DNA from: Tubulanus polymorphus
Lineage: Eukaryota > Nemertea > Palaeonemertea > Tubulaniformes > Tubulanidae
Length of the DNA stretch: 64,000 bases
Reading direction: 5' to 3'
Assembly (NCBI RefSeq): GCF_964204645.1
Contig: NC_134029.1
Span: 14,190,850-14,254,849, forward strand
This document shows, one piece after another, positions 10,946 to 20,874 of this stretch. The notes below the pieces were generated by a model. The model was given only the letters and a program-made list of their open reading frames with translations, had not been told where the DNA came from and made no database searches. How positions within the stretch are numbered: the stretch's first letter is position 1; the number at the start of each line of letters is the position of its first letter. A program made the translations under genes and the position numbers.

Positions 10946-11864
10946 TTTCCAAGACTCAAGTTAGAGGTAAATACAATCTTCTCTTTCAAAATAGATGATC
11001 AAATTTATTTACATTCCAATAGTAATATTATGATGAAAGATTGAAGTTTCAATCAAGCACTTGTCTCCACTGGTAGGCATTTTCAAAAATGCGTTCATTC
11101 ATAAGAAACATCGTCGTGAACGTGTGAATACAATCCCTGTACTGCAGGTGTAATGATGAATGTGTGAAGACGTACACTACGTCTTCACACAATAACTGAT
11201 ATACATGCTGTGTCCGTATTAACAGGTGTATTCATATTCCAACAAGAAAATTCATCTCTGGCTTACAATTTAGTTTAATTTTTTTATTGTTGTGGCTGGT
11301 AACATTTCTCGACACCAATTAGGCAGGGCCCAGCTTATTTGAAACCAGCTAGTTGCAGACACCTAGGCATTGCTCAAACCCAATACTTCAAGGAAAATTA
11401 TATATTTCTTCTGCCTAAATATTCAGTGGAGGTGCTTGACTCAAACAACACATGTTGATGGTTTGGTGGTAAAATATTGAATTAACCGCAAAGTACTGTG
11501 GCCCATAATTGTCATTTTATTTTCACAAATGATATTGAAACTCAACTGTGTAGTCGCATTTTTGAAAACCTGTTGAAATAGATCTTGCAAATCTGTGTCT
11601 CAGCTGCCTTTCTTCTCAATCAAAATTAAAGTTCATTTCAAAATAGTTGAATTCTTGCCTTTCTTAAATTATATGTTTTATACTGTTTCAGAATGGATAA
11701 CAGGCGGCTAAATCTTTTTTGCTGTTACCCTTGGCCATCTGTCAGACTAGCCCAGGCCCAGTTTTGGGTACAGCTAGCAGTTGGCTTTTAGGATCAGTCT
11801 GTGAACTCTTTCAAACTAGTTGTAATAAATCACATTGCCCTTTCAAGGTCATTTGGTTAGTTTT
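10946..11864 (+). other. Nothing recognised
   Basis: Intron sequence without identifiable coding, RNA or repeat content. A short local inverted match, ACGTCTTCACACA near 11160-11195, is too small to interpret. Confidence 0.4.
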
Positions 11865-12950
11865 AATTAGGGTTTTCTGTTTCTTCACAGAAAACCCTAT
11901 TGAAATTCGCGTGATTATTAGGGTTTTCTGTTACATCACAGAAAACCCTATTGAGATTCGCATGTTTCTTATTATTATTATTATTATTATTATTATTTTT
12001 TTCCACACTTTTTTTGTCAAAAGTACATAGGCTTTTTTACATTACCGCTGTTGCCGATACAATCTGTTTGATATCATTCAGCTCACTTCGATCTACAAAT
12101 ACTCCGTGCAAATTTTGAAGAATCAACGTTACAAAAGCGCTGTCGGGCCGTAAACATCGAAAATTGAGCCCCATTCAAAGAGCCGACATGTTTTTCTAAG
12201 TCGTCTTTCCGAAATCTACCGCACGTTTCTTGTCACATCAATTATCAATTCAAGCATAAATTAACAAATTTATTACCGAAAGATTGCACATTCTGTCGCG
12301 GTTTTTAAAAACTAATTTTAACAATAACCCATTTTCCTCATCAAATTATAATACCAATACACAGGAAATTTACTACTTTAGATTTTAAAAGCACTGTCGA
12401 GCCGTAAACATCGACAAATCGACGTGTGTCACTACATCGTCGTTCCGGGAATCAGCTGCGAGTTTCTCCTCATTCTGAGAATCAAATCGAGTACAAATTA
12501 ATTTATTACTACCAGTGATTTGGCTGCGGGCGTCAAGCAGTTAATTTAGCAATACCTATTTTTCTTTACCAAATTTACCGTGTTTTTACTAAGATAAATC
12601 ATAAGTGTACCGGGGAGTCGTAGGCCTAAACTAAACACGCCGAAGAGATATAGCGGAGAAAAGCTGTTATGTCGACGAGGTATCAAAATAAAAGAATATA
12701 TTACTTTATTCGGCCGCAGGCTTCAACCTCTATATCAATACCATCAATACTCTATATTTCCTACAGTACATACCGATCATTGTCAAATCCACAAGGTATT
12801 TACTAAATACAAGTATAAAACACACTCCTATCCGTATGCTGGACTCGCACTTGACATTCGGAGTAAGCTTTCGCTTTGGGGGAAAGGAGATCGTTCGCTG
12901 TGTCGCTTGAAGTGTTTATCGAGTTTTACGCGACCTTAAAGCTTTAGTAT
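11865..12950 (+). mobile_element. Repeat R4, copy 1
   Basis: Headed by two perfect hairpins (11869-11898 and 11920-11949), each AGGGTTTTCTGT, a 6-base loop, then ACAGAAAACCCT. A (TTA)n tract follows at about 11970-12000. Inside, the block AGCGCTGTCGGGCCGTAAAC recurs diverged at about 12390. The 3' part (TCGCTTGAAGTGTTTAT) is found inverted at 52010-52500, and parts recur at 62230-62760. No coding capacity seen. Confidence 0.6.
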
Positions 12951-13039
12951 GGTGGCTGATAAGATAACAAAACACGAATATGCAAATGAGGGCGACATTA
13001 CGACAAAACGAAAAAAATAAAATAACGCGAGAAAACAAT

Positions 13040-14395
13040 GATTTTGATTTTGTCGCCCGGGGCAATTCATTATTTTGGTTTTATCGCCCACGACAATTCA
13101 TTACTTTGGTTTTATCGCCAGCGACAATGCATTATTTTGGTTTTGTCGCCCGCGACAATTCTTCTTTTTGGTTTTGTCGCCCGCCACAATTCATTATTTT
13201 GGTTTTATATTTTGTTTTTGTCGCCCGCGACAATTCATTATTTTGGTTTTATCGCCCGCGACAATTCATTATTTTGGTTTTGTCGCCCCGACCATTCTTT
13301 TTTTGGTTTTGTCGCCCGCGCCAATTCATTAGTTTGGTTTTGTCGCCCGCGACAATTCAATATTTTGGTTTTGTCGCCCGCGACAATTCAATATTTTGGT
13401 TTTGTCGCCCGCGACAATTCATTATTTTGGTTTAATCGCCCGCGACAATTCAATATTTTGGTTTTATCGCCCGCGATAATTCATTATTTTGGTTTTATCG
13501 CCCGCGACAATTCATTATTTTGGTTTTGTCGCCCGTGACAATTCACCATATTGGTTTTGTCGCCCGTGACAATTCACCATTTTGGTTTTGTCGCCCGCGA
13601 CAATTCATTATTTTGTTTTGTCGCCCCGACAATTCTTTTTTTGGTTTTGTCGCCCGCGACAATTCATTAGTTTGGTTTTGTCGCGGGCGACAAAAAAAGA
13701 ATTGTCGGGCGACAAAACAAATTCAATATTTTGGTTTTATAGCCCTTGACAATTCATTACTTTGGTTTTATCTCCAGCGACAATTCATTATTTTGGTTTT
13801 GTCGCCCGCGACAATTCTTGTTTTTGGTTTTGACGCCGGCGACAATTCATTATTTTGGTTTTATACTTTGTTTTTGTCGCCCACGACAATTTTTTTTTTT
13901 GGTTTCGTCGCCCGCAACAATTCAATATTTTGTTTGTATCGCCTGCGACAATTCATTATTTTGGTTTTGTCGCCCGCGACAATTCATTATTTTAGATTTA
14001 TCGCCCGAGACAATTCATTATTTTGGTTTTATCGCCCGCGACAATTCATTAGTTTGGTTTTATTGCCCGCGACGATTCATTAGTTTGGTTTTGTCGCCCG
14101 CGACAATTCAATATTTTGGTTTTATCACCCGCGACAATTCATTAGTTTGGTTTTGTCGCCCGCGACAATTCATTATTTTGGTTTTGTCGCTCCAGACAAT
14201 TCATTATTTTGGTTATATCGCCCGCGACAATTCATTATTTTGGTTTTATCGCCCGAGACAATTCATTATTTTGGTTTTATCGCCCGCGACAATTCATTAG
14301 TTTGGTTTTATCGCCCGCGACAATTCATTAGTTTTGTTTTGTTGCCCGCGACAATTCAATATTTTGGTTTTATCACCCGCGACAATTCTTTTTCA
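13040..14395 (+). repeat. 31-bp satellite array, left part
   Basis: Tandem units of 31 bp, consensus GGTTTTGTCGCCCGCGACAA followed by TTCATTATTTT; roughly forty copies here. Each unit holds a dyad TTGTCGC-CC-GCGACAA. Units vary mainly at GTCGCC/ATCGCC and ATT/AGT. About 13680-13725 is flipped (GTCGCGGGCGACAA). Because 31 leaves remainder 1 on division by three and the unit has few stop triplets in any forward frame, the array gives long spurious open frames rich in FWFCRPRQF-type peptides. These should not be annotated as genes. Confidence 0.95.
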
Positions 14396-15651
14396 GTCCA
14401 CTTGGGACTTTAGTCCCAGCGGGCTATTGTGTTCACTTTTCGTCCATCCGTCCGTCCATAGACGGAATCCAGTTATTTTGGGAAGTTTTGAAGACGCTTC
14501 AAGGTAATGTCGTGATATTTGGTTTATACATGTATCTACCCTAGACACATTGTCAGCCAAAAAACTGGCCCTGTCAGATTCAAGATGGTCGACTGGCAGC
14601 CATTGTTGTTTGCCAAAATCAGCACTTTTTAAACATTTTCGAAGTTTTCGTGGGAAATTTTGGAGACGCTTTGATCAATTACCTTGATCTTTCGTTTATA
14701 TTTGAATCTACCAAAGGCCCATCAGCATATGAAAATTGGGTCGATCTGACTCAAGATGGCCGTCCTATGACCTTTTTAGTGCCCAAAAATGTCAATTTTG
14801 GCCAGAATTCTAGGTCCTGTAGCTTCCTACTGGTTTGCCATTTCTCATTGCAATTGCTGATGGGTATTCTTTAGAGAGGGATGTTTTATACCTGGGACAA
14901 GTATTCTTGATCAGCCAATTATGACGCAATTGGCATCCATCTTGGTGTCATCAGAACTCATTCGTAGGTGGGAAAAGGTTTTTCCACATTAAATTGATAC
15001 CTAAGCATATTGTGTTACTATATTCAATTGGAAAGTTGTAGCCCATAACGTGTTCTATGATTTTGGTGAGTTTCAAGGTCATTGGTTTTTGTATGTGGCC
15101 ACCAGGGGGCGTTGAATAATACAATAACTTAGTATTGCTATATTATATTTGTACCATGGCATATTTTGTTACCATGATCAATTACAAAGTTGTAGTTCAT
15201 GACATCGCCTATGATTGTGGTGAGTTTTTAAGGACATAAGTTATTCCATATAGTCATCAGGGGGCGTTGAATAGTAGAAAAGCTTAGTTTTTCCTTATTA
15301 GATTGGTACCTAGGCATAGTTTGTTACCATGATCCATTGCAAAGTTGTAGTTCATGACATCGTCTATGATTGTGGTGACTTTTTAAGGACATTAGTTATT
15401 CCATATAGTCACCAGGGGGCGTTGAATAGTAGAATGGCTTAGTATTTCCATATTAAATTGGTAACGAGGCATATTTTGTTATCACAATCAATTACAAAAT
15501 CAAAGCTGCTCACATGTTCTATGATTGTGGTGGGTTTCAAGGTCATTGGTTTTTGTATATGGTCACTAGAGGGCGTTATGTTTTGAAATTGTTAGATTGT
15601 TGAGCATTTGAAACCACTTCCCAAGTGAGCATGGTGTCCCTGGACCCCTAG
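14396..15651 (+). mobile_element. Repeat R3, complete copy inserted in satellite
   Basis: The 31-bp array stops at about 14395 and resumes at 15652, so the ends are exposed. The 5' end is TCCACTTGGGACTTTAGTCC, then CAGCGGGCTATTG and CGTCCGTCCGTCC. The 3' end is CCACTTCCCAAGTG, then a CATGGTGTCCCTGG block and CCCCTAG. The two ends share a subterminal inverted repeat, CCACTTGGGA/TCCCAAGTG. The interior has 155-bp tandem units (ACTTAGT-type landmarks at 15127, 15282, 15437), each with a CCACCAGGGGGCG-like core (15099, 15254, 15409, 15563). Subterminal repeats, a microsatellite, internal tandem repeats and a CTAG end next to T match non-autonomous Helentron-type elements (DINE-1/HINE, pearl). No protein is encoded. 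Confidence 0.75.
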
Positions 15652-15915
15652 TTTGGTTTTGTCGCCCGTGACAATTCATTATTTTGGTTTTGTCGCACGC
15701 AACAATTCAATATTTTGTTTTTGTCGTCCGCGACAATACATTATTTTGGTTTTATCGCCCGCGACAATTCATTATTGTGGTTTTATCGCCCGCGACAATT
15801 CATTATTTTGGTTTTATCGCCCGCGACAATTCATTATTTTGGTTTTGTCGCCCGTGACAATTCAATATTTTGGTTTTGTCACCCGCGACAATTCATAATT
15901 TTGGTTTTGTCCCCG
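15652..15915 (+). repeat. 31-bp satellite array, right part
   Basis: Continuation of the 13040-14395 array after the R3 insertion: about eight units with the same GTCGCCCGCGAC dyad. It decays at 15895-15925 (GTCCCCGTGGTTTTGTCGG). Confidence 0.9.
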
Positions 15916-16020
15916 TGGTTTTGTCGGAGCATTAAGTTTTTTGGTCGAACAGTGTGTTAAGGTCAGTAATAGGGATAATAGGCTTTCAGATCAAAGGTCG
16001 AACGGTCGAGCTCATAAAAA

Positions 16021-16245
16021 ATGAAAAACATGAAAATAATAACAATTTCTACTTGAATTAGTCGCGAAACTCATAAAAAATGAAAAATAATTCTCACACA
16101 CTCGAATTTATTTTTCATTTTTACTCGCTAGAAAAAAGTGTGAGTAAAGTGTGAGTGAAATAAATTCGAGCGTGTGAGAATTATTTTTCATTTTTTATGA
16201 GTTTCACTCCTAATTCAAGTAGAAATTGTTATTATTACAGATGTT
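16021..16245. repeat. Large palindrome next to BEL/Pao integrase
   Basis: The left arm (about 16038-16120: AATAACAATTTCTACTTGAA ... GAATTTATTTTTC) is repeated inverted in the right arm (about 16155-16240: GAAATAAATTCGAGCGTGTG ... GAAATTGTTATTATT). Arms are about 80 bp with few mismatches, around a spacer of roughly 40 bases. The right arm runs directly into the integrase frame, so this is a transposon-end or rearrangement junction. Confidence 0.85.
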
Positions 16246-16612
16246 CAGTGACAATGGCACAAACATTGTTGGTGCTGATAGTGAGTTAAAACGTTGTCTC
16301 TTGGAGTTTGATCAGAGTCTTATTCAATCGTTCTGTTCTATTCTTGGTATGCAGTGGAATTTTATCCCACCCCTTGTGCCACATTTTGTTGGCGCTTGGG
16401 AACGCATGGTTAAGTCGGTTAAAAGGGCGTCTAAAGCTGTTTTGGATGAATCGCAGGTTTCCCAGTCCGTTTTGAGTGCGGTTCTAGTCGAAATTGAGGC
16501 GGCAGTTAACTCCAGGCCACTTACATATAATAGCTCTGATCCCAACGATTATACTCCGAAAGCTTCTAACCACTTCCTTCATGGGGGCTCCAGTACAATC
16601 ACTTCATGAACC
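16226..16612 (+). pseudogene. BEL/Pao retrotransposon integrase, C-terminal part
   Basis: An open stretch of about 125 codons from the right palindrome arm. Visible motifs of the BEL/Pao integrase: SDNGTNIVGA (second catalytic Asp), FIPPLVPHFVGAWERMVKSV (catalytic Glu in WERMVK), then VNSRPLTYNSSDPNDYTP and NHFLHGG. The first catalytic Asp, the zinc domain and all of RT and RNase H upstream are absent. The fragment ends at a stop near 16610, followed by a degenerate TTTAA-rich tract (16665-16705). Confidence 0.85.
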
Positions 16613-16719
16613 GATTCGGTTTGGGGGCTATCCCTTGTTTCTTTTTTCCCGAAATGATTTAACTAATTTAATCTAATTTAATTTAATTTAATTCATTATT
16701 GTGACCGATTAATTGAATA

Positions 16720-16950
16720 ATAATGCCGCCCCCTCCTAAAGGTCAGCATCGTGGTGGTGAGGGATGTGGACATTTATTCGGTGCCTGGGATGACCACGTT
16801 TCGTGTGCGTCGTGTAGGCGTAAATCTGGCCAATCTGTTCTAGGAGGAATCCTTGCAAGACTTGCGAGGGTTGGTCCGAGGACCTTTGGATTCGGGCTGG
16901 TATCCAAAGGCTCGGAAGCTGAAAGATTGTCTCTAATTCTATTTTAGTCA
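16720..16950 (+). pseudogene. DIRS-like retrotransposon ORF1, N-terminal fragment
   Basis: A frame starting MPPPPKGQHRGGEG, followed by CGHLFGAWDDHVSCASCRR. A proline-rich start and a short Cys/His cluster of the form 'FGAWDDHVSCASCR' is typical of the gag-like ORF1 of DIRS/Ngaro tyrosine-recombinase retrotransposons. DIRS-type reverse transcriptase and recombinase fragments follow in the same orientation at 17586 and 19600, which supports the assignment. Confidence 0.5.
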
Positions 16951-17585
16951 GTAACCTGACTGTGGTTCAGTTTCACGATCAGATATTTTCACAAACCACA
17001 GTCAGAAATGGGAAGGTCATTTTTCAATGAAATTTTCGTGAGTCAATTTGACTCACGAGTAATTTGCCTGGCATTTCATTGTCTCTTATAATATCAGTCT
17101 AGTTTTTGTTGTAATCAACGCACAACAGATTCGTAGTTTGTTTGATACCTATAACACCTCACCTGACGATCTTAATCCATGTGCAATTCGGCCGTAAAGT
17201 GAGAGTAAATTTCCGTCGATTCAACGGCGGTTATTTTAAAAACTGGCGGAGGGTGCCAGGACAACAACACAAACTAAAGAAATGAAACGACGAAATTTAA
17301 AAAATTAAGAAATCAGCACTTACATTTTTCTTCAACCAGAATTTATTTATATGTCATTTATCAAAGAAAACACGAAGATTTGAAATGTATGCTTGAAAAC
17401 TATAAAAAAGAAATTGTCGTTTCGTTTTGGAAGTTTTATATAAATCCTTGTAGGTCACATTGTCTATCATGCCAGATTTATGCAATACAGAAAAATAGCG
17501 GCCAATTGTGTAATTCGAGGGACCGTCACCGAACTCGTCATGATCGTCGGAATACGGGAAAATTCCTGACACCAGAAGGATTTCC
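16951..17585 (+). other. DIRS-element interior or unrecognised; one palindrome
   Basis: No motif recognised. A perfect hairpin CGTGAGTCAA-T-TTGACTCACG lies at 17037-17057. By position this should lie between ORF1 and the reverse transcriptase of the DIRS-like element, but its coding content is gone. Confidence 0.35.
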
Positions 17586-18199
17586 ATGTATTTGAAGAAA
17601 ATAGCTTCATTGGACCTGAAAGGTGCTTACTTTCAGGTCCCAAGTCACCCAAAATCTCGCCGATTTCTCAGGATAAAGTGGAAAGGCCGCCAGTTCCAAT
17701 TCAGGTCTCTTCCATTTGGCCTCAGTACGGCCCCGTGGGTTTTCACCAAGTTGGTCAAGTCCGTTCAGACGGTACTTAAGTCCAGGGGTGTTCGACTGTT
17801 CGTTTATCTCGACGACTGGTTAATAGTCGCAAACTCGGCTCGAGAATGTCGGGAGGCAATGACCTCAGTCTTGGACTTAGTCTATCAGCTAGGGTTCCGC
17901 GTAAACAGGGAAAATCTCAATTGAAGCCGGCTCAACAGTTCACTTATCTCGGCATGGACTTCGATCTCCGAATCGGCAAAGTCTTTCCGTCCCATGGCTC
18001 GAGTAGCCAAACTTCAAGAAGCTGTAGCGGGAGTGCCCACAATCCCAAGAATAGCTTGTTACTGGTCACGGCTTCTAGGCTCCATCAACTCCATCGGTCT
18101 GGTGGTGCCCTTAGGCCGCCTCAGAAGCAGGCGCTTGCAACAATATTGGAAGGTCTTCTGGTCTCAGTCAAAGGGCAACTGGGAGACCTTGATCCCTGT
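17586..18199 (+). pseudogene. DIRS-like reverse transcriptase/RNase H fragment
   Basis: The first frame (17586-17924) contains ASLDLKGAYFQVPSHP (RT motif A region), FRSLPFGLSTAPWVFTKL (motif B region) and VRLFVYLDDWLIV with the catalytic YLDD box intact. This set, particularly YLDDWL, is characteristic of DIRS/Ngaro elements. A frameshift near 17920 leads to a second frame with QFTYLGMDFDL, and another near 17995 leads to a frame with ACYWSRLLGSINSI. The coding is cut off at about 18199 by a Penelope insertion. Confidence 0.8.
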
Positions 18200-18993
18200 A
18201 TAAACTCCACGATGGACATTAGGGCTCAGATTGTTATTGGAGCAAAAATTAGAAATTTTGTTATTATACTTGAAAATTAAATCAGTATTTAAATGACGAA
18301 GAGCCGGTTTGAATTTGTCAAGGCAAGGGACAAAGGGAACTATAATTTTGTTTTTTTTGGTTTAGAAGAGTCAATAGGATTACGGGGTTGAGCAGGAGAG
18401 AAAAATACTTTTTTGGCTTTGTGAAGGGCTTTCACTAAAATCTTGTCCGGGTATGCAAGTTTTTTAAAACTGGATTGAATATGTAAAATCTCATGATCTA
18501 AAAAGTTTTTATCACAAATCCTGTAAGCCCGAAGGAAAAAACCTTGAACAACGGCCACTTTAAAGTAAGTTGGAGTGAACGAGAAGAAATGTAGGTAGGA
18601 TTCACAGTTAGTAGGTTTACGAAAAACAGAGAAACCTAATCTTGAATTAAAATTATGTATGAGAACATCCAGAAAGGGCATTTTCCCGTCAACTTCCCAC
18701 TCAAAGGTGAACTTCAAGGAAGGATAAAGGGAATTAAGATATGTCAAGAAAGATTCAAGGTTAAAATCAGTTGATACTAAACATAAAATATCATCAACAT
18801 ACCTGAGCCATAGAAGAGGCGCAAACCCAGTATATAGGGGTAAAATTTTCGATTCAATATGTTCTAAGAAGAGGTTAGCTAAAATCGGCAAGAGGGGGTT
18901 GCCCATAGCGAAACCATATATTTGCTCAAAGAAAATGCCATCGAATTGAAAATAGGCTCTTCTAGCACATAATTCAAATTCATCATTCGTCAT
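18200..18993 (-). pseudogene. Penelope-like reverse transcriptase, partial
   Basis: A minus-strand open frame of 217 codons. It holds FFEQIYGFAMGNPLLPILAN (RT motif B region), LWLRYVDDILCLV (catalytic YVDD box), GKMPFLDVLI and FRKPTN followed by YLHFFS. These are the ordered late motifs of Penelope RTs; the earlier fingers and palm motifs are missing at its N-terminus because the copy is truncated. After the stop near 18340 the coding similarity continues in another frame (IVPFVPCLDK, then the linker). The frame begins exactly at the inversion breakpoint. Confidence 0.85.
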
Positions 18994-19085
18994 TTAAATA
19001 CTGATTAAATTTTCAAGTATAATAACAAAATTTCTAATTTTTGCTCCAATAACAATCTGAGCCCTAATGTCCATTGTGGAGTTTA

Positions 19086-19375
19086 TAAAGTTAACTGTTA
19101 TGATTGTAACCTTTTTTACATTGGGGAAACTGGTAGGAATATTAAGGAACGTATAAAAGAACATAAATGAGATGTATACAATGGGGTTAAATTAGAAAGT
19201 GGGGTAGTCTCTCATTCTTCGGTTACTGGACACAATTTTGATTTTTCTGGAGCCAATATTATTTTTCCCAACAGTAGTCGCACTAAACGACATATAGTTG
19301 AATCTGCTTTGATTACTACTCATTCCGATCATTCCATAATAAACTTCTTTCAAGTTATGTCAGTGCTCTAGTCCC
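19086..19375 (+). pseudogene. Penelope-like GIY-YIG endonuclease domain
   Basis: Translates as [20 protein letters not shown], then IKERIKEHK, a stop codon, then LESGVVSHSSVTGHNFDF and NSSRTKRHIVESALI. The Y-(10)-YIG pair, the Cys pair just before it and the Arg/His of RIKEHK are the GIY-YIG nuclease features that Penelope-like elements carry C-terminal to RT. One in-frame TGA (after KEHK) marks it as inactive. Confidence 0.85.
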
Positions 19376-19458
19376 CATAATGTAATGTGCAGTGATTCGT
19401 GTCTTATTTCATATTTCATGTATTAATACTGTGTTTGTATTCGGCAAGTCATTTTAGA

Positions 19459-19488
19459 CTGAAGAAGGGTGGTAGTAACCACCCGAAA
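19459..19488 (+). ncRNA. Hammerhead-like ribozyme core of Penelope element
   Basis: CTGAAGA (19459-19465), A, stem GGGTGG, loop TAGTAA, stem CCACCC, GAAA (19485-19488). CUGANGA and GAAA enclosing a stem is the conserved hammerhead core, and Penelope-like elements are known to carry hammerhead motifs. One extra base sits between A9 and the stem, and I did not establish helices I and III, so activity is not shown. Confidence 0.5.
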
Positions 19489-19599
19489 TATTTCTTGTAT
19501 GTTTTAATAAACATTTTATCACTTAATTCATTTATTGTGGGATTTTACTCGTATCGTTTTATCACGGATATTGTGATCTGCAATTGATTCATGGGATCT

Positions 19600-20060
19600 G
19601 TCTGTAATTTTGAAGAAGTTAATGGAGGCTCCATTTGAACCTCTTTCTGCAGCGTCATTTGCGGATTTGTCAAAAAAGACTGTATTCTTGCTGTTCTTGG
19701 CTTGCTCAGCCCGTCGTTCTGAGATTCCTGCACTTTCAGTGCGACAAATTTTTTGGCAAAGAACCAGCGGCCGGGCTCAGTTGGTCGTTAATGGCGAATT
19801 GAAGCCCTAAGACATCGAGTGGAACCGGGTCTTCTGGACAGGACGTTATGTCCTGTACGGGCGTTGTGTTTCTAGTTAGATCGCTCTGCTCCACGAAGGG
19901 GTTCGCGGGAGCGGTTATCATCTGAAGGGTGATATTTCTCGGGACACATTGGAGAATCTTTCCTCTGAGGGAGTTGTTTCTCATCAAGAAACGTCGGTGC
20001 TCCGTTGGAAGAAGTCTGTCGGGCCGCCTTTTGGAATTCTCCATCGACATTCACGTCATT
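19600..20060 (+). pseudogene. DIRS-like tyrosine recombinase fragment
   Basis: The first frame (19610-19810) reads ASFADLSKKTVFLLFLACSA, then RRSEIPALSV. ARRSEI is the catalytic-Arg motif of DIRS-type tyrosine recombinases. In other frames after 19855 I read LCPVRALCF, LDRSAPRRGSRE and ISRDTLENL, which correspond to the downstream recombinase core. The His-x-x-Arg and Tyr boxes are not visible and the frame is broken at least twice. With the ORF1 and RT pieces upstream this completes the DIRS gene order around the Penelope insertion. Confidence 0.7.
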
Positions 20061-20345
20061 TTATTTACGGGATGTTTCAGGCCAGTTAGGCTCCTGTTCT
20101 TTCGGATCGGACTCTTTAGCGTAGAATGTGTATGTTTGCATTATCAGGATCACAAAGGGGTGTATCCATGTACATAGTTTGAGCTCAAATTCGCAAGTAT
20201 TAATTTTGCAAAATTCTGGGGGGGGGGGGTGGCCTGAGCTGGACGGACTCACTGTGGCCAACCGGTCTTCCCTGTGCTACAGTGCTCCATTCCATGCTTG
20301 GGTAAGTGCTTTTTTTTTTCCCTCTTACCTTGCGTTTGAGCGGTA

Positions 20346-20435
20346 CCATAGGAAAGGGTACAGTACTCGATGGAAATATTACAATTTTTGGAACTAAAAT
20401 TTGTATTTCCGAGTAGTACTTACCCTTTCCTATGG
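20346..20435. repeat. Inverted repeat, probable DIRS-element terminus
   Basis: CCATAGGAAAGGGTA at 20346-20360 is matched by TACCCTTTCCTATGG at 20421-20435, with partial pairing inside (ACTCGATGGAAAT / ATTTCCGAGTAGT). The position just beyond the recombinase suggests the inverted terminal region that DIRS-like elements carry. The element's left terminus was not found. Confidence 0.5.
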
Positions 20436-20489
20436 TGGGAATCCCACCCACCTGCCCCGCATAGCTGCATTTTTGGGTCTGCTATGACG

Positions 20490-20870
20490 TAAAAAGATGG
20501 TGGATTTCGCCGGTGGCTAAATGCAATACCGCAGGGCCGGGTTGTATAGAAAAACCATTGGCAATCAATCCAAATTTAGAAAATATTGGCAAAAACCATA
20601 AGGGTTTGTAAAATTGTAATTTCAGATAGAGAAATAAATAGTCATTAGATGTGGCGTAGATTTCAGGTTCTAGCAGATAATGTGTGGCACAGATGGCGAA
20701 AAGAGTATCTTCCAGCCCTCACTTTGAGGGGTAAGTGGCTTGAAGAAAATGTAAACGCTTAAATTGGCGATTTGGTATTGTTGATTTAGGATAATTCCCC
20801 TAGGGGCCAATGGCCACTAGGACGAATTAACGATGCCATACCAAGTAAAGATGGAAGAATCAGCAAAGTT
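20490..20870 (+). other. Nothing recognised
   Basis: Short spacer between the DIRS-like and the minus-strand BEL/Pao remnants, with no readable content. Confidence 0.35.
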
Positions 20871-20874
20871 AGAG

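Larger units (their letters stand above)
18200..19578 (+). mobile_element. Penelope-like element, 5' part inverted, inside DIRS element
   Basis: The 3' half (18985-19578) lies on the plus strand: linker, GIY-YIG domain, hammerhead-like motif, 3' end. The RT half (18993 down to 18200) lies on the minus strand and ends in the same linker. The linker (SNNNLSPN block) is therefore present twice as an inverted repeat of about 100 bp, 18200-18296 and 18985-19085. This is the outcome expected of an internal priming (twin-priming-like) insertion with 5' inversion. The right end (TTGTGGGATTTTACTCG ... CACGGATATTGTGATC) aligns with the Penelope end near 55730-55775. Confidence 0.75.

Noticed and set aside
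12980-14413. Long overlapping plus-strand open frames (up to 187 codons) with FWFCRPRQF-like peptides
   Set aside because: They are translations of the 31-bp satellite; every frame is open because of the unit sequence, with no start, splice or domain evidence.
13040-15915. CRISPR-like array
   Set aside because: Units are true tandem repeats without unique spacers, and the genome is eukaryotic.
15653-15960. Further open frames of the same kind
   Set aside because: Continuation of the satellite after the R3 insertion.
17354-17587. Minus-strand open frame of 77 codons before the DIRS RT
   Set aside because: No recognised motif and it is opposite to the DIRS element; probably chance.
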